In this document: piece after piece, positions 12,761-19,502 of the stretch
Numbering within the stretch: the first letter of the stretch is position 1
Layout of the letters: every line of letters starts with the position of its first letter
NCBI GenBank assembly: GCA_905236115.1
Contig: CAJOOL010000101.1
Location: 1-19,502, forward strand
Length of the DNA stretch: 19,502 nt
Direction: 5' to 3'
DNA from: an uncultured Endomicrobiia bacterium
GTDB taxonomy: Bacteria > Elusimicrobiota > Endomicrobiia > Endomicrobiales > Endomicrobiaceae
Program-made: the position numbers and the translations under genes
Notes under the pieces: model-generated
Seen by the model: only the letters and a program-made list of their open reading frames with translations
Told to the model about the DNA's origin: nothing
The model's database searches: none

Positions 12761-14517
12761 TTTTCATTTTAATATTATTGATGTTTTTTATCACCAACGC
12801 TTATGCCAAAGGACAGAGAAAAAATTTCCTTTCTCACGGTCCGTCCGTTTCATCGTTTGCTCAAGGTGAGACGGCACTGAACAACCTTGACGACCCGTCA
12901 ATAATTTTTCACAATTCGTCTTTATTAAATTATTTTAATTTCAATACGGTAACGTTATCAAGATACAATCTTTTTGACGGAACGTCTTACAATTCCGCAG
13001 CAATAAATTTCAGATTGTTTAAGAATTTTTCCGTCGGCTTTAATGCCGTAGATTTGGCAAGCGGCGACGTGGAACTGAGAGCGGATCCTTTTGACAGTCC
13101 GAAAGTTATCCGCACCAATCAATGGGCATATATTTTGGCACTTGCAACGGAAATCAAACCGTTAAGACTGGGTTTGGGAGTAAACGCAAAATACATTTAT
13201 CAGGATTTTTACGAGAAGAAAAACGGCGGATATTCGCTGGACTTTTCAATGTCAAGATTTTTTGAAAATGTAGACTTCGGATACTTTCGGACAAATTTCG
13301 GTTTGGGTTTTTCCGCTCAGAACGTTTACGGTTCGGGCATAAAACTGGACGAATATAAAGAAGATTTTCAAAATATTTTTGTGCTTAGCACCTTAATGCA
13401 GATTCCCGTTGTTTATCATTTTGAAAGTAAAGACACTTTGACTTTTTCTTTTGATGTCAGAAACGAAGACCAACACAATGAATTTTGTGCAGGGCTGGAA
13501 TATAAATTTATAGAAAAGTATGCCGTCAGAGGCGGTTATTACAACAATCACATCACTGCAGGTTTCGGTGCACAAATTTATTCTTTCATAGTCAATTACT
13601 CCATAGATTTTAACGAAATAGATATTATCAACAGATTTTCTCTGTCATTTAAATGGGGCCAAAAAACCAAAGCCGATTCCGCTCTTGAAAAAGAAGCACA
13701 GGCTGCACTGAACAAAGAAAGGCTTTCTATAATACAAGCCGAAAAGATGTTTGATAAAGCCAAAAAATATTATTCGCAAAAGCAGTATCTTTATGCAACA
13801 AATCTGCTTCAGAAAATTATTATGCAGTATCCTCAGTATGAATCGCCGAATTTTTATTATAACAAGATAAAAAAATATATGGAGGAAAAATCTTCTTCCG
13901 CTTTGGAAAGCAATTTTGAAGAATATTCTTATGCGGCAGGATACACAAGCTACTACAAAAACGATTATTACGGCTGTTTGAAAGAATGGGCGAAGTATCT
14001 TCAGTTTGACGATACGAACGAAGAAGTAAAAGATTATTACAATAAAATAAATAAAATTTTAACGGATTCAATAAGGGAAAAAGAAAAGAAAAAATTTGAA
14101 AACGAAGCAAAGGATATGCTTAACGCCGGCATAAATTTGTATAAAAACAAACGCTGGATTTCCTGCATAAAACAGATGGAAAAACTTCAGGCTTTTGTAA
14201 AAGATTCCAAATACACAAGTTCTTTCAACTATTATTCTCTGGCCAAAAATTACATAGACAAATCCGTTGAGGAACTTTCCAAAACGGTTAACAGAAATAA
14301 AAAAACATCACCGAAAATACAACGGCAGCCTGCAGAACAAACAGCAGAAAAAGAAGTTGTCATAGACGAAAAAATGGCGGACAAGAAATATTCCGAGGGA
14401 TTAATTCTTTATGCTAAAGGAAAAAATCTTGAAGCCGAAAGAACTTTTGAGCTGGTGCTCCGCCTGAATCCCGGACACCTCAGAGCCAAAAAAGCCTTGG
14501 AACATCTGAGGAAATAA
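12736..14517 (+). CDS. PorV-like outer-membrane beta-barrel with C-terminal TPR region
   Basis: 593 aa from ATG 12736. A signal peptide spans about 1-24 (ILILLMFFITNAYA). Residues about 25-300 form alternating beta strands typical of PorV/UPF0164-type barrels: an N-terminal SSFAQGETALNNLDDPSIIFHN segment, then repeated strands ending RFSLSFKWGQ. After a charged linker, residues about 320-593 are helical and TPR-like (AKKYYSQKQYLYATNLLQKI, YAKGKNLEAERTFELVLRLNPG). The frame could extend to 12691, but that would place residues before the signal peptide. It overlaps the preceding exported-protein gene by 25 nt. PorV shuttles type IX cargo at the outer membrane in Bacteroidota; a like role here is inference. 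Confidence 0.75.
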   Translation: MQTVNNKIIFILILLMFFITNAYAKGQRKNFLSHGPSVSSFAQGETALNNLDDPSIIFHNSSLLNYFNFNTVTLSRYNLFDGTSYNSAAINFRLFKNFSVGFNAVDLASGDVELRADPFDSPKVIRTNQWAYILALATEIKPLRLGLGVNAKYIYQDFYEKKNGGYSLDFSMSRFFENVDFGYFRTNFGLGFSAQNVYGSGIKLDEYKEDFQNIFVLSTLMQIPVVYHFESKDTLTFSFDVRNEDQHNEFCAGLEYKFIEKYAVRGGYYNNHITAGFGAQIYSFIVNYSIDFNEIDIINRFSLSFKWGQKTKADSALEKEAQAALNKERLSIIQAEKMFDKAKKYYSQKQYLYATNLLQKIIMQYPQYESPNFYYNKIKKYMEEKSSSALESNFEEYSYAAGYTSYYKNDYYGCLKEWAKYLQFDDTNEEVKDYYNKINKILTDSIREKEKKKFENEAKDMLNAGINLYKNKRWISCIKQMEKLQAFVKDSKYTSSFNYYSLAKNYIDKSVEELSKTVNRNKKTSPKIQRQPAEQTAEKEVVIDEKMADKKYSEGLILYAKGKNLEAERTFELVLRLNPGHLRAKKALEHLRK

Positions 14518-14549
14518 AACGGTAAAATCTTTTATTTTCCGGATTAATC

Positions 14550-14558
14550 TGATATAAT
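14550..14558 (+). promoter_or_regulatory. Extended -10 promoter of recA
   Basis: TGATATAAT (14550-14558) is a perfect -10 with TGn. The -35 at the right distance is poor (TTTATT). I see no LexA-type palindrome. Confidence 0.6.
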
Positions 14559-14596
14559 AAATGTATGTAAAATATATAAAAAAAGGAGATTTTAAA

Positions 14597-15712
14597 ATGT
14601 CAAATGCAGAAAAAATGAAAGCCTTAAATTTGGCTTTGTCACAAATAGAAAAGGATTTCGGCAAAGAAGCCGTTATGAGGCTGGGCGATGCCTCTCATGA
14701 AGATGTAGAAGCTATCCCGACGGGAGCTTTACCGCTGGATATTGCTATAGGCATAGGCGGTATTCCCAGAGGAAGAATTATAGAAATTTACGGTCCGGAA
14801 TCTTCCGGAAAATCCACGCTGGCAATGTGTGTTGCCGCACAGGCTCAGAAGCAGGGCGGTATAGTGGCATACATTGATGCCGAACATGCAATGGACCCGG
14901 AATATGCTTCCAAGCTGGGCGTGGATATAGATAATATGCTTATTTCTCAGCCGGATTCCGGAGAACAGGCTCTTGAAATCGCCGACAAACTGGTTCGTTC
15001 CGGAGCGGTGGATTTGATAGTTGTAGACTCCGTTGCGGCACTTGTTCCGCGTGCGGAAATTGAGGGCGAAATGGGCGATTCTTTTGTGGGCGTTCAGGCA
15101 AGGCTGATGAGCCAAGGGTTAAGAAAACTTACGCCTACGGTTGCAAAATCCAAATCTTCAATAATTTTTATCAATCAGTTAAGACAGAAAATCGGCGTTA
15201 TGTGGGGCAGTCCGGAAACCACCACCGGCGGTATGGCACTGAAGTTTTATTCTTCCGTTCGTCTGGATATAAGAAGAGTGGAAGCACTTAAAAAAGGTGA
15301 TGAAATTTTAGGTAACAGAGTAAGAGTAAAAGTAGTAAAAAATAAAGTTGCGGCACCCTTCAAACAGGCTGAATTTGATATTATTTTCGGACAGGGAATA
15401 GATAAGCCCGGCTACATTACCGATATCGGCGTAAACGATGGAATTATAGAAAAGGCAGGTTCTTTCTATACTTATAAAGAAGAACGTTTTCAGGGCAAAG
15501 ATAAATTTAAAGATTACTTGGTTTCCAATCCCGACGTTATAAGCGAGATAGAAAACCTTATCAGAGAAAAACACGGTCTTAAAAAACTGGAAGTTTCCGC
15601 ACAGGCAAATGCCGAAACAAAAGTTGAAGCAAAAACCGAAACCGCAGCGGCACAGGAAGCGAAAGATACCGAAGCAAAAGAAGAGAAGAAAGAGAAAAAA
15701 TCCAAAAAATAA
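14597..15712 (+). CDS. recA: Recombinase RecA
   Basis: ATP-dependent strand-exchange protein for homologous recombination and SOS signalling. The start is ATG 14597, preceded by AAGGAG; the longer frame from 14561 begins within the leader. It has 371 aa. Walker A is GPESSGKS at 66-73, as in E. coli. The core contains the VDSVAAL Walker B region, and the DNA-binding loop contains [18 protein letters not shown]. The C-terminal tail is long and highly charged (Ala/Glu/Lys-rich), as is usual and variable in the family. It is monocistronic: own extended -10 promoter and a strong terminator at 15734-15772. Confidence 0.98.
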   Translation: MSNAEKMKALNLALSQIEKDFGKEAVMRLGDASHEDVEAIPTGALPLDIAIGIGGIPRGRIIEIYGPESSGKSTLAMCVAAQAQKQGGIVAYIDAEHAMDPEYASKLGVDIDNMLISQPDSGEQALEIADKLVRSGAVDLIVVDSVAALVPRAEIEGEMGDSFVGVQARLMSQGLRKLTPTVAKSKSSIIFINQLRQKIGVMWGSPETTTGGMALKFYSSVRLDIRRVEALKKGDEILGNRVRVKVVKNKVAAPFKQAEFDIIFGQGIDKPGYITDIGVNDGIIEKAGSFYTYKEERFQGKDKFKDYLVSNPDVISEIENLIREKHGLKKLEVSAQANAETKVEAKTETAAAQEAKDTEAKEEKKEKKSKK

Positions 15713-15733
15713 AAAATTTTTTTGAGGAAAATA

Positions 15734-15772
15734 AAACGCCGGCCTTATTAATCTGCACAGCCGGCGTTTTTT
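15734..15772 (+). terminator. Intrinsic terminator of recA
   Basis: AAACGCCGGC (15734-15743) and GCCGGCGTTT (15760-15769) form a 10-bp GC-rich stem with a 16-nt loop; the T-run is 15767-15772. Confidence 0.9.
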
Positions 15773-15776
15773 ATCA

Positions 15777-15798
15777 ATCGCGAGAAGTTCCAACGAAT
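15777..15798 (+). repeat. Tail fragment of the long dispersed repeat
   Basis: An exact 22-nt match to the reverse complement of 1-22. It follows the recA terminator and directly precedes a type B copy in opposite orientation. Confidence 0.75.
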
Positions 15799-15811
15799 TT
15801 AAAAGTAAAAA

Positions 15812-15853
15812 GCCTTGCGGTTTCCGCTTGAGAATTAAGTATAGTTTCCTTAA
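15812..15853 (-). repeat. Dispersed repeat, short form (type B), inverted copy
   Basis: Reading on the minus strand: TTAAGGAAAC, five variable nt, TTAATTCT, five variable nt, GGAAACC, then CAAGGC. The same blocks are at 1773-1813 in the same order. Its TTAAGG end on the plus strand borders the ribosome site of the radical SAM gene. Confidence 0.65.
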
Positions 15854-15863
15854 GGGGAAAAAT

Positions 15864-16736
15864 ATGAATGACGAAATAAGAAAACTTTATCACTTAACTG
15901 AAAAATGTTCTCTCTGTCCGAGAAAGTGCGGGGTCAACAGACTGAAAGGCGAAAAAGGTGCTTGCCAAATAGGAAACGTTTTAAAAACCGCAAGTATAAA
16001 TCTTCACTACGGCGAGGAACCGCCTGTTTCCGGCGAGACTGGTTCCGGAACGGTATTTTTTACGGGCTGTAATATGTCCTGTGTTTTTTGTCAAAACTAT
16101 CCCATAAGTCAGCTGTGCAACGGCAATGAAATCTCTGCGGAACAATTAGCCGATAAAATGATAGAATTGCAAAACAAGGGAGCCAACAATATAAATCTTG
16201 TTACTCCCACACATGTTTATGCTCAGGCTGCCGAAAGTATTTTTATTGCAAGACAAAAAGGTTTAAAAATTCCCGTTCTTTCAAACTGCGGCGGATATGA
16301 AAGCGTGGAAGTATTGGAGCTTATGGAAAATTTTATTGATATTTATATGCCCGATATGAAATATTCTTCCAACGAAAATGCAAAAAAATATTCCAAAATA
16401 AACAACTATGTTGAACATAACAGAGCGGCGATAAAAGAAATGTTCCGTCAGAAAGGAACACTTTGTTTTGATAAAAACGATATGGCAAAAAAAGGAATTT
16501 TAATACGCCATCTTGTCCTGCCGAACGGCATTGCAGGTTCCAAAGAAACTTTTCATTTTGTAGCTTCGGAAATTTCGCCCGATACATATATGAGTGTTAT
16601 GGCTCAGTATCACACCGCCAACAAATCATCACAATACGAAGAACTCAACAGAAAAGTTACGCAGGAAGAATACGGCAAAGTACTTGAAGATTTTGATGCC
16701 GCAGGTCTTTACAACGGCTGGCTGCAGGAGCTGTAA
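15864..16736 (+). CDS. Radical SAM protein, PflA-like (COG1313 type)
   Basis: 290 aa from ATG 15864, with AAGGGG at 15852-15857. The longer frame from TTG 15828 lies in repeat DNA. A cysteine-rich N-terminus (CSLCPRKCG) is followed by the radical SAM cluster motif CNMSCVFC near residues 68-75, preceded by GSGTVFFTG. The family resembles pyruvate formate-lyase activating enzyme, and its members are usually annotated as putative activases; their substrate is not settled. Conserved segments include NLVTPTHV, SNCGGYE and YMPDMKY. It acts in the cytoplasm. A small stem TTTCC (15845-15849) / GGAAA (15856-15860) covers part of the ribosome site. No glycyl-radical partner is in the window. Confidence 0.88.
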   Translation: MNDEIRKLYHLTEKCSLCPRKCGVNRLKGEKGACQIGNVLKTASINLHYGEEPPVSGETGSGTVFFTGCNMSCVFCQNYPISQLCNGNEISAEQLADKMIELQNKGANNINLVTPTHVYAQAAESIFIARQKGLKIPVLSNCGGYESVEVLELMENFIDIYMPDMKYSSNENAKKYSKINNYVEHNRAAIKEMFRQKGTLCFDKNDMAKKGILIRHLVLPNGIAGSKETFHFVASEISPDTYMSVMAQYHTANKSSQYEELNRKVTQEEYGKVLEDFDAAGLYNGWLQEL

Positions 16737-16779
16737 AATCTCTTTGCTCTTTTTCTTTTTCGCAATATATTTTGTTATT

Positions 16780-16788
16780 TGGTATAAT
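16780..16788 (+). promoter_or_regulatory. Extended -10 promoter of coaE
   Basis: TGGTATAAT (16780-16788) in the 90-nt gap before coaE; the -35 is weak. A leader of about 30 nt includes the GGCGG ribosome site. Confidence 0.55.
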
Positions 16789-16826
16789 AAGAAAAATTTG
16801 GTTCGGCGTTACTTTCAGGCGGTTAA

Positions 16827-17423
16827 ATGATAATAGGTCTTACCGGCGGAATTGCCACAGGCAAAAGCCAATCTTCAAAAATATTTAAAAAACTCGGCTG
16901 TTATATTATTGATGCCGATAAATTGTCCAGAACATTGACGACAAAAAACAGCAAATGTTTGAAAGATATCGTCGGCGTTTTCGGAACGGATATTCTTAAC
17001 AACAACGGTTCATTAAACAGAAAAAAACTGGGTTCTATAGTTTTTAGCGATAAACAGGCCAAGACGGAACTGGAACGAATTATCCATCCCCACATCATAA
17101 GAAAAACCAATGAAATTATTGCAAAAAAATATACTGTTACGGATATTGTTGTGGACGCTCCGCTGCTTTTTGAAGTGGGTCTTGACAGAGTGTGCGATAA
17201 AGTGATTGTCGTCTATGCCGAACACAGCCTGCAGATACTGCGTTTTATGAAACGCGATAACATTACCGAAGAAGAAGCGGAAAAAAGAATTGCTCTTCAA
17301 ATGCCGATAAAAGAAAAAATGCGTCTTGCAGATATTACGGTGGATAATTCCGGAACAATTGCCGAGCTGGAAAATAAAATTAAAGAAATATATAAAAATT
17401 TAAAAGAAAATACACACGAATAA
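16827..17423 (+). CDS. coaE: Dephospho-CoA kinase
   Basis: Last step of coenzyme A synthesis: phosphorylates the 3'-hydroxyl of dephospho-CoA with ATP. It has 198 aa, the usual size. The P-loop GLTGGIATGKS is at residues 4-14, then the family motif YIIDADKLSR. The DAPLLFE and mid-sequence RIIHPHI motifs are also characteristic. The ribosome site is GGCGG, six nt before ATG 16827, behind an extended -10 at 16780-16788. The methyltransferase gene follows after 65 nt and may be co-transcribed. Confidence 0.95.
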   Translation: MIIGLTGGIATGKSQSSKIFKKLGCYIIDADKLSRTLTTKNSKCLKDIVGVFGTDILNNNGSLNRKKLGSIVFSDKQAKTELERIIHPHIIRKTNEIIAKKYTVTDIVVDAPLLFEVGLDRVCDKVIVVYAEHSLQILRFMKRDNITEEEAEKRIALQMPIKEKMRLADITVDNSGTIAELENKIKEIYKNLKENTHE

Positions 17424-17488
17424 TTCCGAACAAAAATATTATTTTTATATAAAAAGTTCTTTCCTGAGGAAATACAAGAGGATATAAA

Positions 17489-18658
17489 ATGAAAAAAATA
17501 ATTTTAAAAAAAGGCGAAGAAAAAAGAGTAGTATCCGGACATCAATGGATATTTTCAAACGAAATCGGCGATATCGTTTCCAAGCCGCAGGCCGGCGAAA
17601 CCGTGGAGTGTTATGACTTTTCCAACAACTTCATCGGGCTTGCTTTTTACAATCCTCATTCACTGATAGCAGCAAGAATTATATCAAGAAAAAATGAAAT
17701 TATTGACATAAAATTCTGGCAGGAAAAAATTCAAAAAGCTTATGACTTCAGAAAATTTTTATATCCCGAACAAAATTCTTTCAGAGCATTCTACGGCGAA
17801 AGCGACGGAATAAGCGGTTTCATTTTGGACAAATATGAAGACTATTGCACGGCTCAGTTTGTTTCGGCCGGAGCCGATAAAAATAAACACGATATTTTGG
17901 AAGCCGTTAAAAATGTTTTAAACCCGAAAGGAATAATGATAAGAAATGATTCCGCTTTAAGAAAACTTGAAAATTTACCGCAGGAAAATGAAGTGTATTC
18001 AGGGGAAATTCCCGACGATATTATCATAACGGAAAACGATATAAAATATTATGTTAATATTAAGCACGGACAGAAAACAGGATTTTTCTTTGACCAGAGA
18101 GACAACAGAAAAATTCTTCAAAAATACTGCAAAGGCAAAAAAGTTTTGGACTGTTTCACGCATACAGGTTCTTTCGGTTTAAACGCCTTAAAAGGCGGAG
18201 CAAAAGAAGTAATATTTGTGGATTCTTCAAGGCCTGCGCTTGAGACGGCTGCAAAAAATTACGAGCTTAACGGATACGAAAATTTCAATGCCGTTGTTGC
18301 CGACGCACAGGAATATATCTGTTCACACGAAGCTGAAAACGAAAATTTTGAAGTGGTAAATATTGATCCGCCCGGACTGATAAAAAGTAAAAAAGATTTT
18401 TTTGCAGGCTATAAACATTATGCCAAACTTAACGAACAGGCTTTAAGGCTTTTAAAAAACGGTGGGATATTTGCAACCTCTTCATGTTCTCACCATTTGT
18501 CGGAAGCGGACTTTGTAAAAATGATTACGCAAGCCTGTGCAAGGGCGAAAAAGACGGCGGTGTTTTTGGAACTTTCCTCTCAGGCAAAAGATCATCCGGT
18601 GCTTGTATCAATGCCGGAAACTAAATATCTGAAGTTCGCCGTTCTGTATGTTTTCTAA
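17489..18658 (+). CDS. Class I SAM-dependent methyltransferase, RlmI-like (23S rRNA m5C)
   Basis: 389 aa. An N-terminal PUA-type RNA-binding domain (about 1-75, VVSGHQWIFSNEIG) is followed by an EEHEE-like middle domain. The Rossmann methyltransferase has KKVLDCFTHTGSFGL as SAM motif I and VNIDPPGLIKSK as the catalytic DPP motif. The late SCSHHL motif supplies the likely catalytic cysteine. By homology it methylates a cytosine in 23S rRNA (position 1962 in E. coli); the exact target here is inferred. AAGAGG lies eight nt before ATG 17489, and a small stem TTTCC/GGAAA at 17460-17472 lies in the leader. It converges with thyX, with only 14 nt between them. Confidence 0.88.
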   Translation: MKKIILKKGEEKRVVSGHQWIFSNEIGDIVSKPQAGETVECYDFSNNFIGLAFYNPHSLIAARIISRKNEIIDIKFWQEKIQKAYDFRKFLYPEQNSFRAFYGESDGISGFILDKYEDYCTAQFVSAGADKNKHDILEAVKNVLNPKGIMIRNDSALRKLENLPQENEVYSGEIPDDIIITENDIKYYVNIKHGQKTGFFFDQRDNRKILQKYCKGKKVLDCFTHTGSFGLNALKGGAKEVIFVDSSRPALETAAKNYELNGYENFNAVVADAQEYICSHEAENENFEVVNIDPPGLIKSKKDFFAGYKHYAKLNEQALRLLKNGGIFATSSCSHHLSEADFVKMITQACARAKKTAVFLELSSQAKDHPVLVSMPETKYLKFAVLYVF

Positions 18659-18672
18659 AAAATTTTTTAAAA

Positions 18673-19350
18673 TTAAACGGTAATTTTCTTCCACGGGCTT
18701 CCGCAGGGTTTTGTTTCGGTGCAACCGCCTCTTACACAGTTCGGCCCCGCATTTTCAAACAATATCGGTGCGGTTTCCTTTGCCAGCTTCAGCATTCGGC
18801 AAGCCATATCTCTTATTTCCCACTGGGCTCTGTTGCAGCACCTCAGCTCAAAAAAGTGCCTCAGTTCTCTTGCATTCATAGTCATAACTATTTTTGTTGA
18901 AGCCGCATTCGGCAGAACATATCTTGCATCCTCGGCGGCAATTCCCGCTTCAAGAAATGTATTGTAATACCGTTGAGCAGTTTCCAAAAATTCATTATAT
19001 TGTTTTAACAAATTTTCATCTTTTAAAATTTTCGGCGGGATAACGAACTCAGGCGTTTTCTTATCAAACTTCACATACCTTTGGCTCTGCACGGAAAATG
19101 ATGCCAGTCTGTGACGTGTCAGCTGTGCCAGCAGTGCTCTTGAAACACCCTCTATGCCGAAAGTAAACGAGGCGTGTTCCAATACGGAATGATGTCCGGA
19201 CTTTATAACTTTTTTTAAAATATCTTCAGTTTTTTCCTGCGTTAATTTTTCTTTCAGTTCTTCAATACCAACCGAGCTGTAACACAATCTTGCAGCAACC
19301 GCACAGGTTTTTTCAGGCTCATTTGTATACCGCAGCAATTCTACTATCAT
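18673..19350 (-). CDS. thyX: Flavin-dependent thymidylate synthase
   Basis: Makes dTMP from dUMP using methylene-tetrahydrofolate, FAD and NADPH; unrelated to ThyA. It has 225 aa. The ThyX signature RHRx7S is complete (RHR 79-81, Ser 89), followed by QR, and the FAD-binding HHSVLEH segment is at about 53-59. The C-terminal CVRGGCTETKPCGSPWK is typical of the family. GGAG precedes ATG 19350 by eight nt. It has its own extended -10 promoter at 19402-19410. It converges on the RlmI-like gene; the 14 nt between holds an A/T palindrome that could serve both as a weak terminator. Confidence 0.96.
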   Translation of the reverse strand: MIVELLRYTNEPEKTCAVAARLCYSSVGIEELKEKLTQEKTEDILKKVIKSGHHSVLEHASFTFGIEGVSRALLAQLTRHRLASFSVQSQRYVKFDKKTPEFVIPPKILKDENLLKQYNEFLETAQRYYNTFLEAGIAAEDARYVLPNAASTKIVMTMNARELRHFFELRCCNRAQWEIRDMACRMLKLAKETAPILFENAGPNCVRGGCTETKPCGSPWKKITV

Positions 19351-19401
19351 AATTTTCTCCGAAATATTTTATATTTTGATAAAGGAAAATACATTTCTTT
19401 C

Positions 19402-19410
19402 ATTATAACA
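19402..19410 (-). promoter_or_regulatory. Extended -10 promoter of thyX
   Basis: On the minus strand TGTTATAAT (19410-19402); the -35 candidate TTCCTA (19430-19425) is weak. The leader is about 45 nt. Confidence 0.6.
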
Positions 19411-19448
19411 AATTAGAAGAGATTTAGGAATGCGATATTTTATAATTT

Positions 19449-19502
19449 AGGAAACGCTGATTAATTATGAATGAGCAAAGCCCGAAGCAGATTTTGCCTA
19501 TA
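19449..19502 (+). repeat. Dispersed repeat, long form (type A), running off the right edge
   Basis: Starts AGGAAACGCTGATTAATT and matches the reverse complement of 58-111 at 52 of 54 positions. One difference (T for A) puts a TGA in the frame that is open in the left copy. The window ends inside it. Confidence 0.85.

Noticed and set aside
1..19502. Circular element closing through the end repeats
   Set aside because: The end copies are inverted, not direct, and differ at two positions.

Overview
The window is 19.5 kb of AT-rich bacterial chromosome, probably from an anaerobic, gut-type member of the Elusimicrobiota. That placement is inferred from three things: base composition, the superoxide reductase/rubrerythrin cassette, and a PorV-like barrel next to a protein with an NPFNP-type C-terminal domain. 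Nothing in the window fixes the taxonomy. Both ends lie inside copies of one dispersed repeat in opposite orientation (58-111 and 19449-19502, 52 of 54 positions alike). The stretch looks like a contig that stopped at a multicopy repeat.

The left part (about 1-6.9 kb) is an accessory region. It holds two intact paralogous AAA/DUF4143 ATPases (415-1710 and 2307-3698) and the first ten codons of a third (from 2010). It also holds several short repeats and two copies of an unrecognised unit. The better copy (minus strand, about 4468 down to 3833) has a strong promoter, a highly structured RNA of about 215 nt ending in an intrinsic terminator, and then a small ORF with a good Shine-Dalgarno and the motif LGIDARGNKYF. 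The terminator loop of that RNA is complementary over 10 nt to an upstream segment, which suggests a pseudoknot. The second copy (6458-6735, plus strand) keeps the promoter, the RNA 5' end and the ORF 3' end, with the middle deleted. I recognise no known family for either the RNA or the protein, and this unit is the best candidate for something undescribed. Between the two copies is an oxygen-defence operon on the minus strand: superoxide reductase, rubrerythrin and reverse rubrerythrin, with a clear promoter at 6388-6416.

The right part (6.9-19.4 kb) is conventional core genome. It contains cobalamin-dependent methionine synthase (no reactivation domain, probably leaderless) and a heat-shock-regulated dnaJ with a textbook CIRCE operator. 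dnaJ is followed by an HU/IHF gene, a MerR-type regulator and tRNA-Pro(CGG), closed by a terminator. A secreted protein with an FlgD-like C-terminal domain overlaps a PorV-like barrel plus TPR gene. Then come recA with its own promoter and terminator, a radical SAM PflA-like protein, coaE, an RlmI-like methyltransferase, and convergent thyX.

Promoters are easy to see: TTGACA-like and TATAAT-like boxes 17-18 nt apart, often with an extended TGn -10. A family of short repeats sharing the head AGGAAACGCTGATTAATT is scattered through the intergenic DNA. Its head also appears to supply the last codons of the methionine synthase gene.
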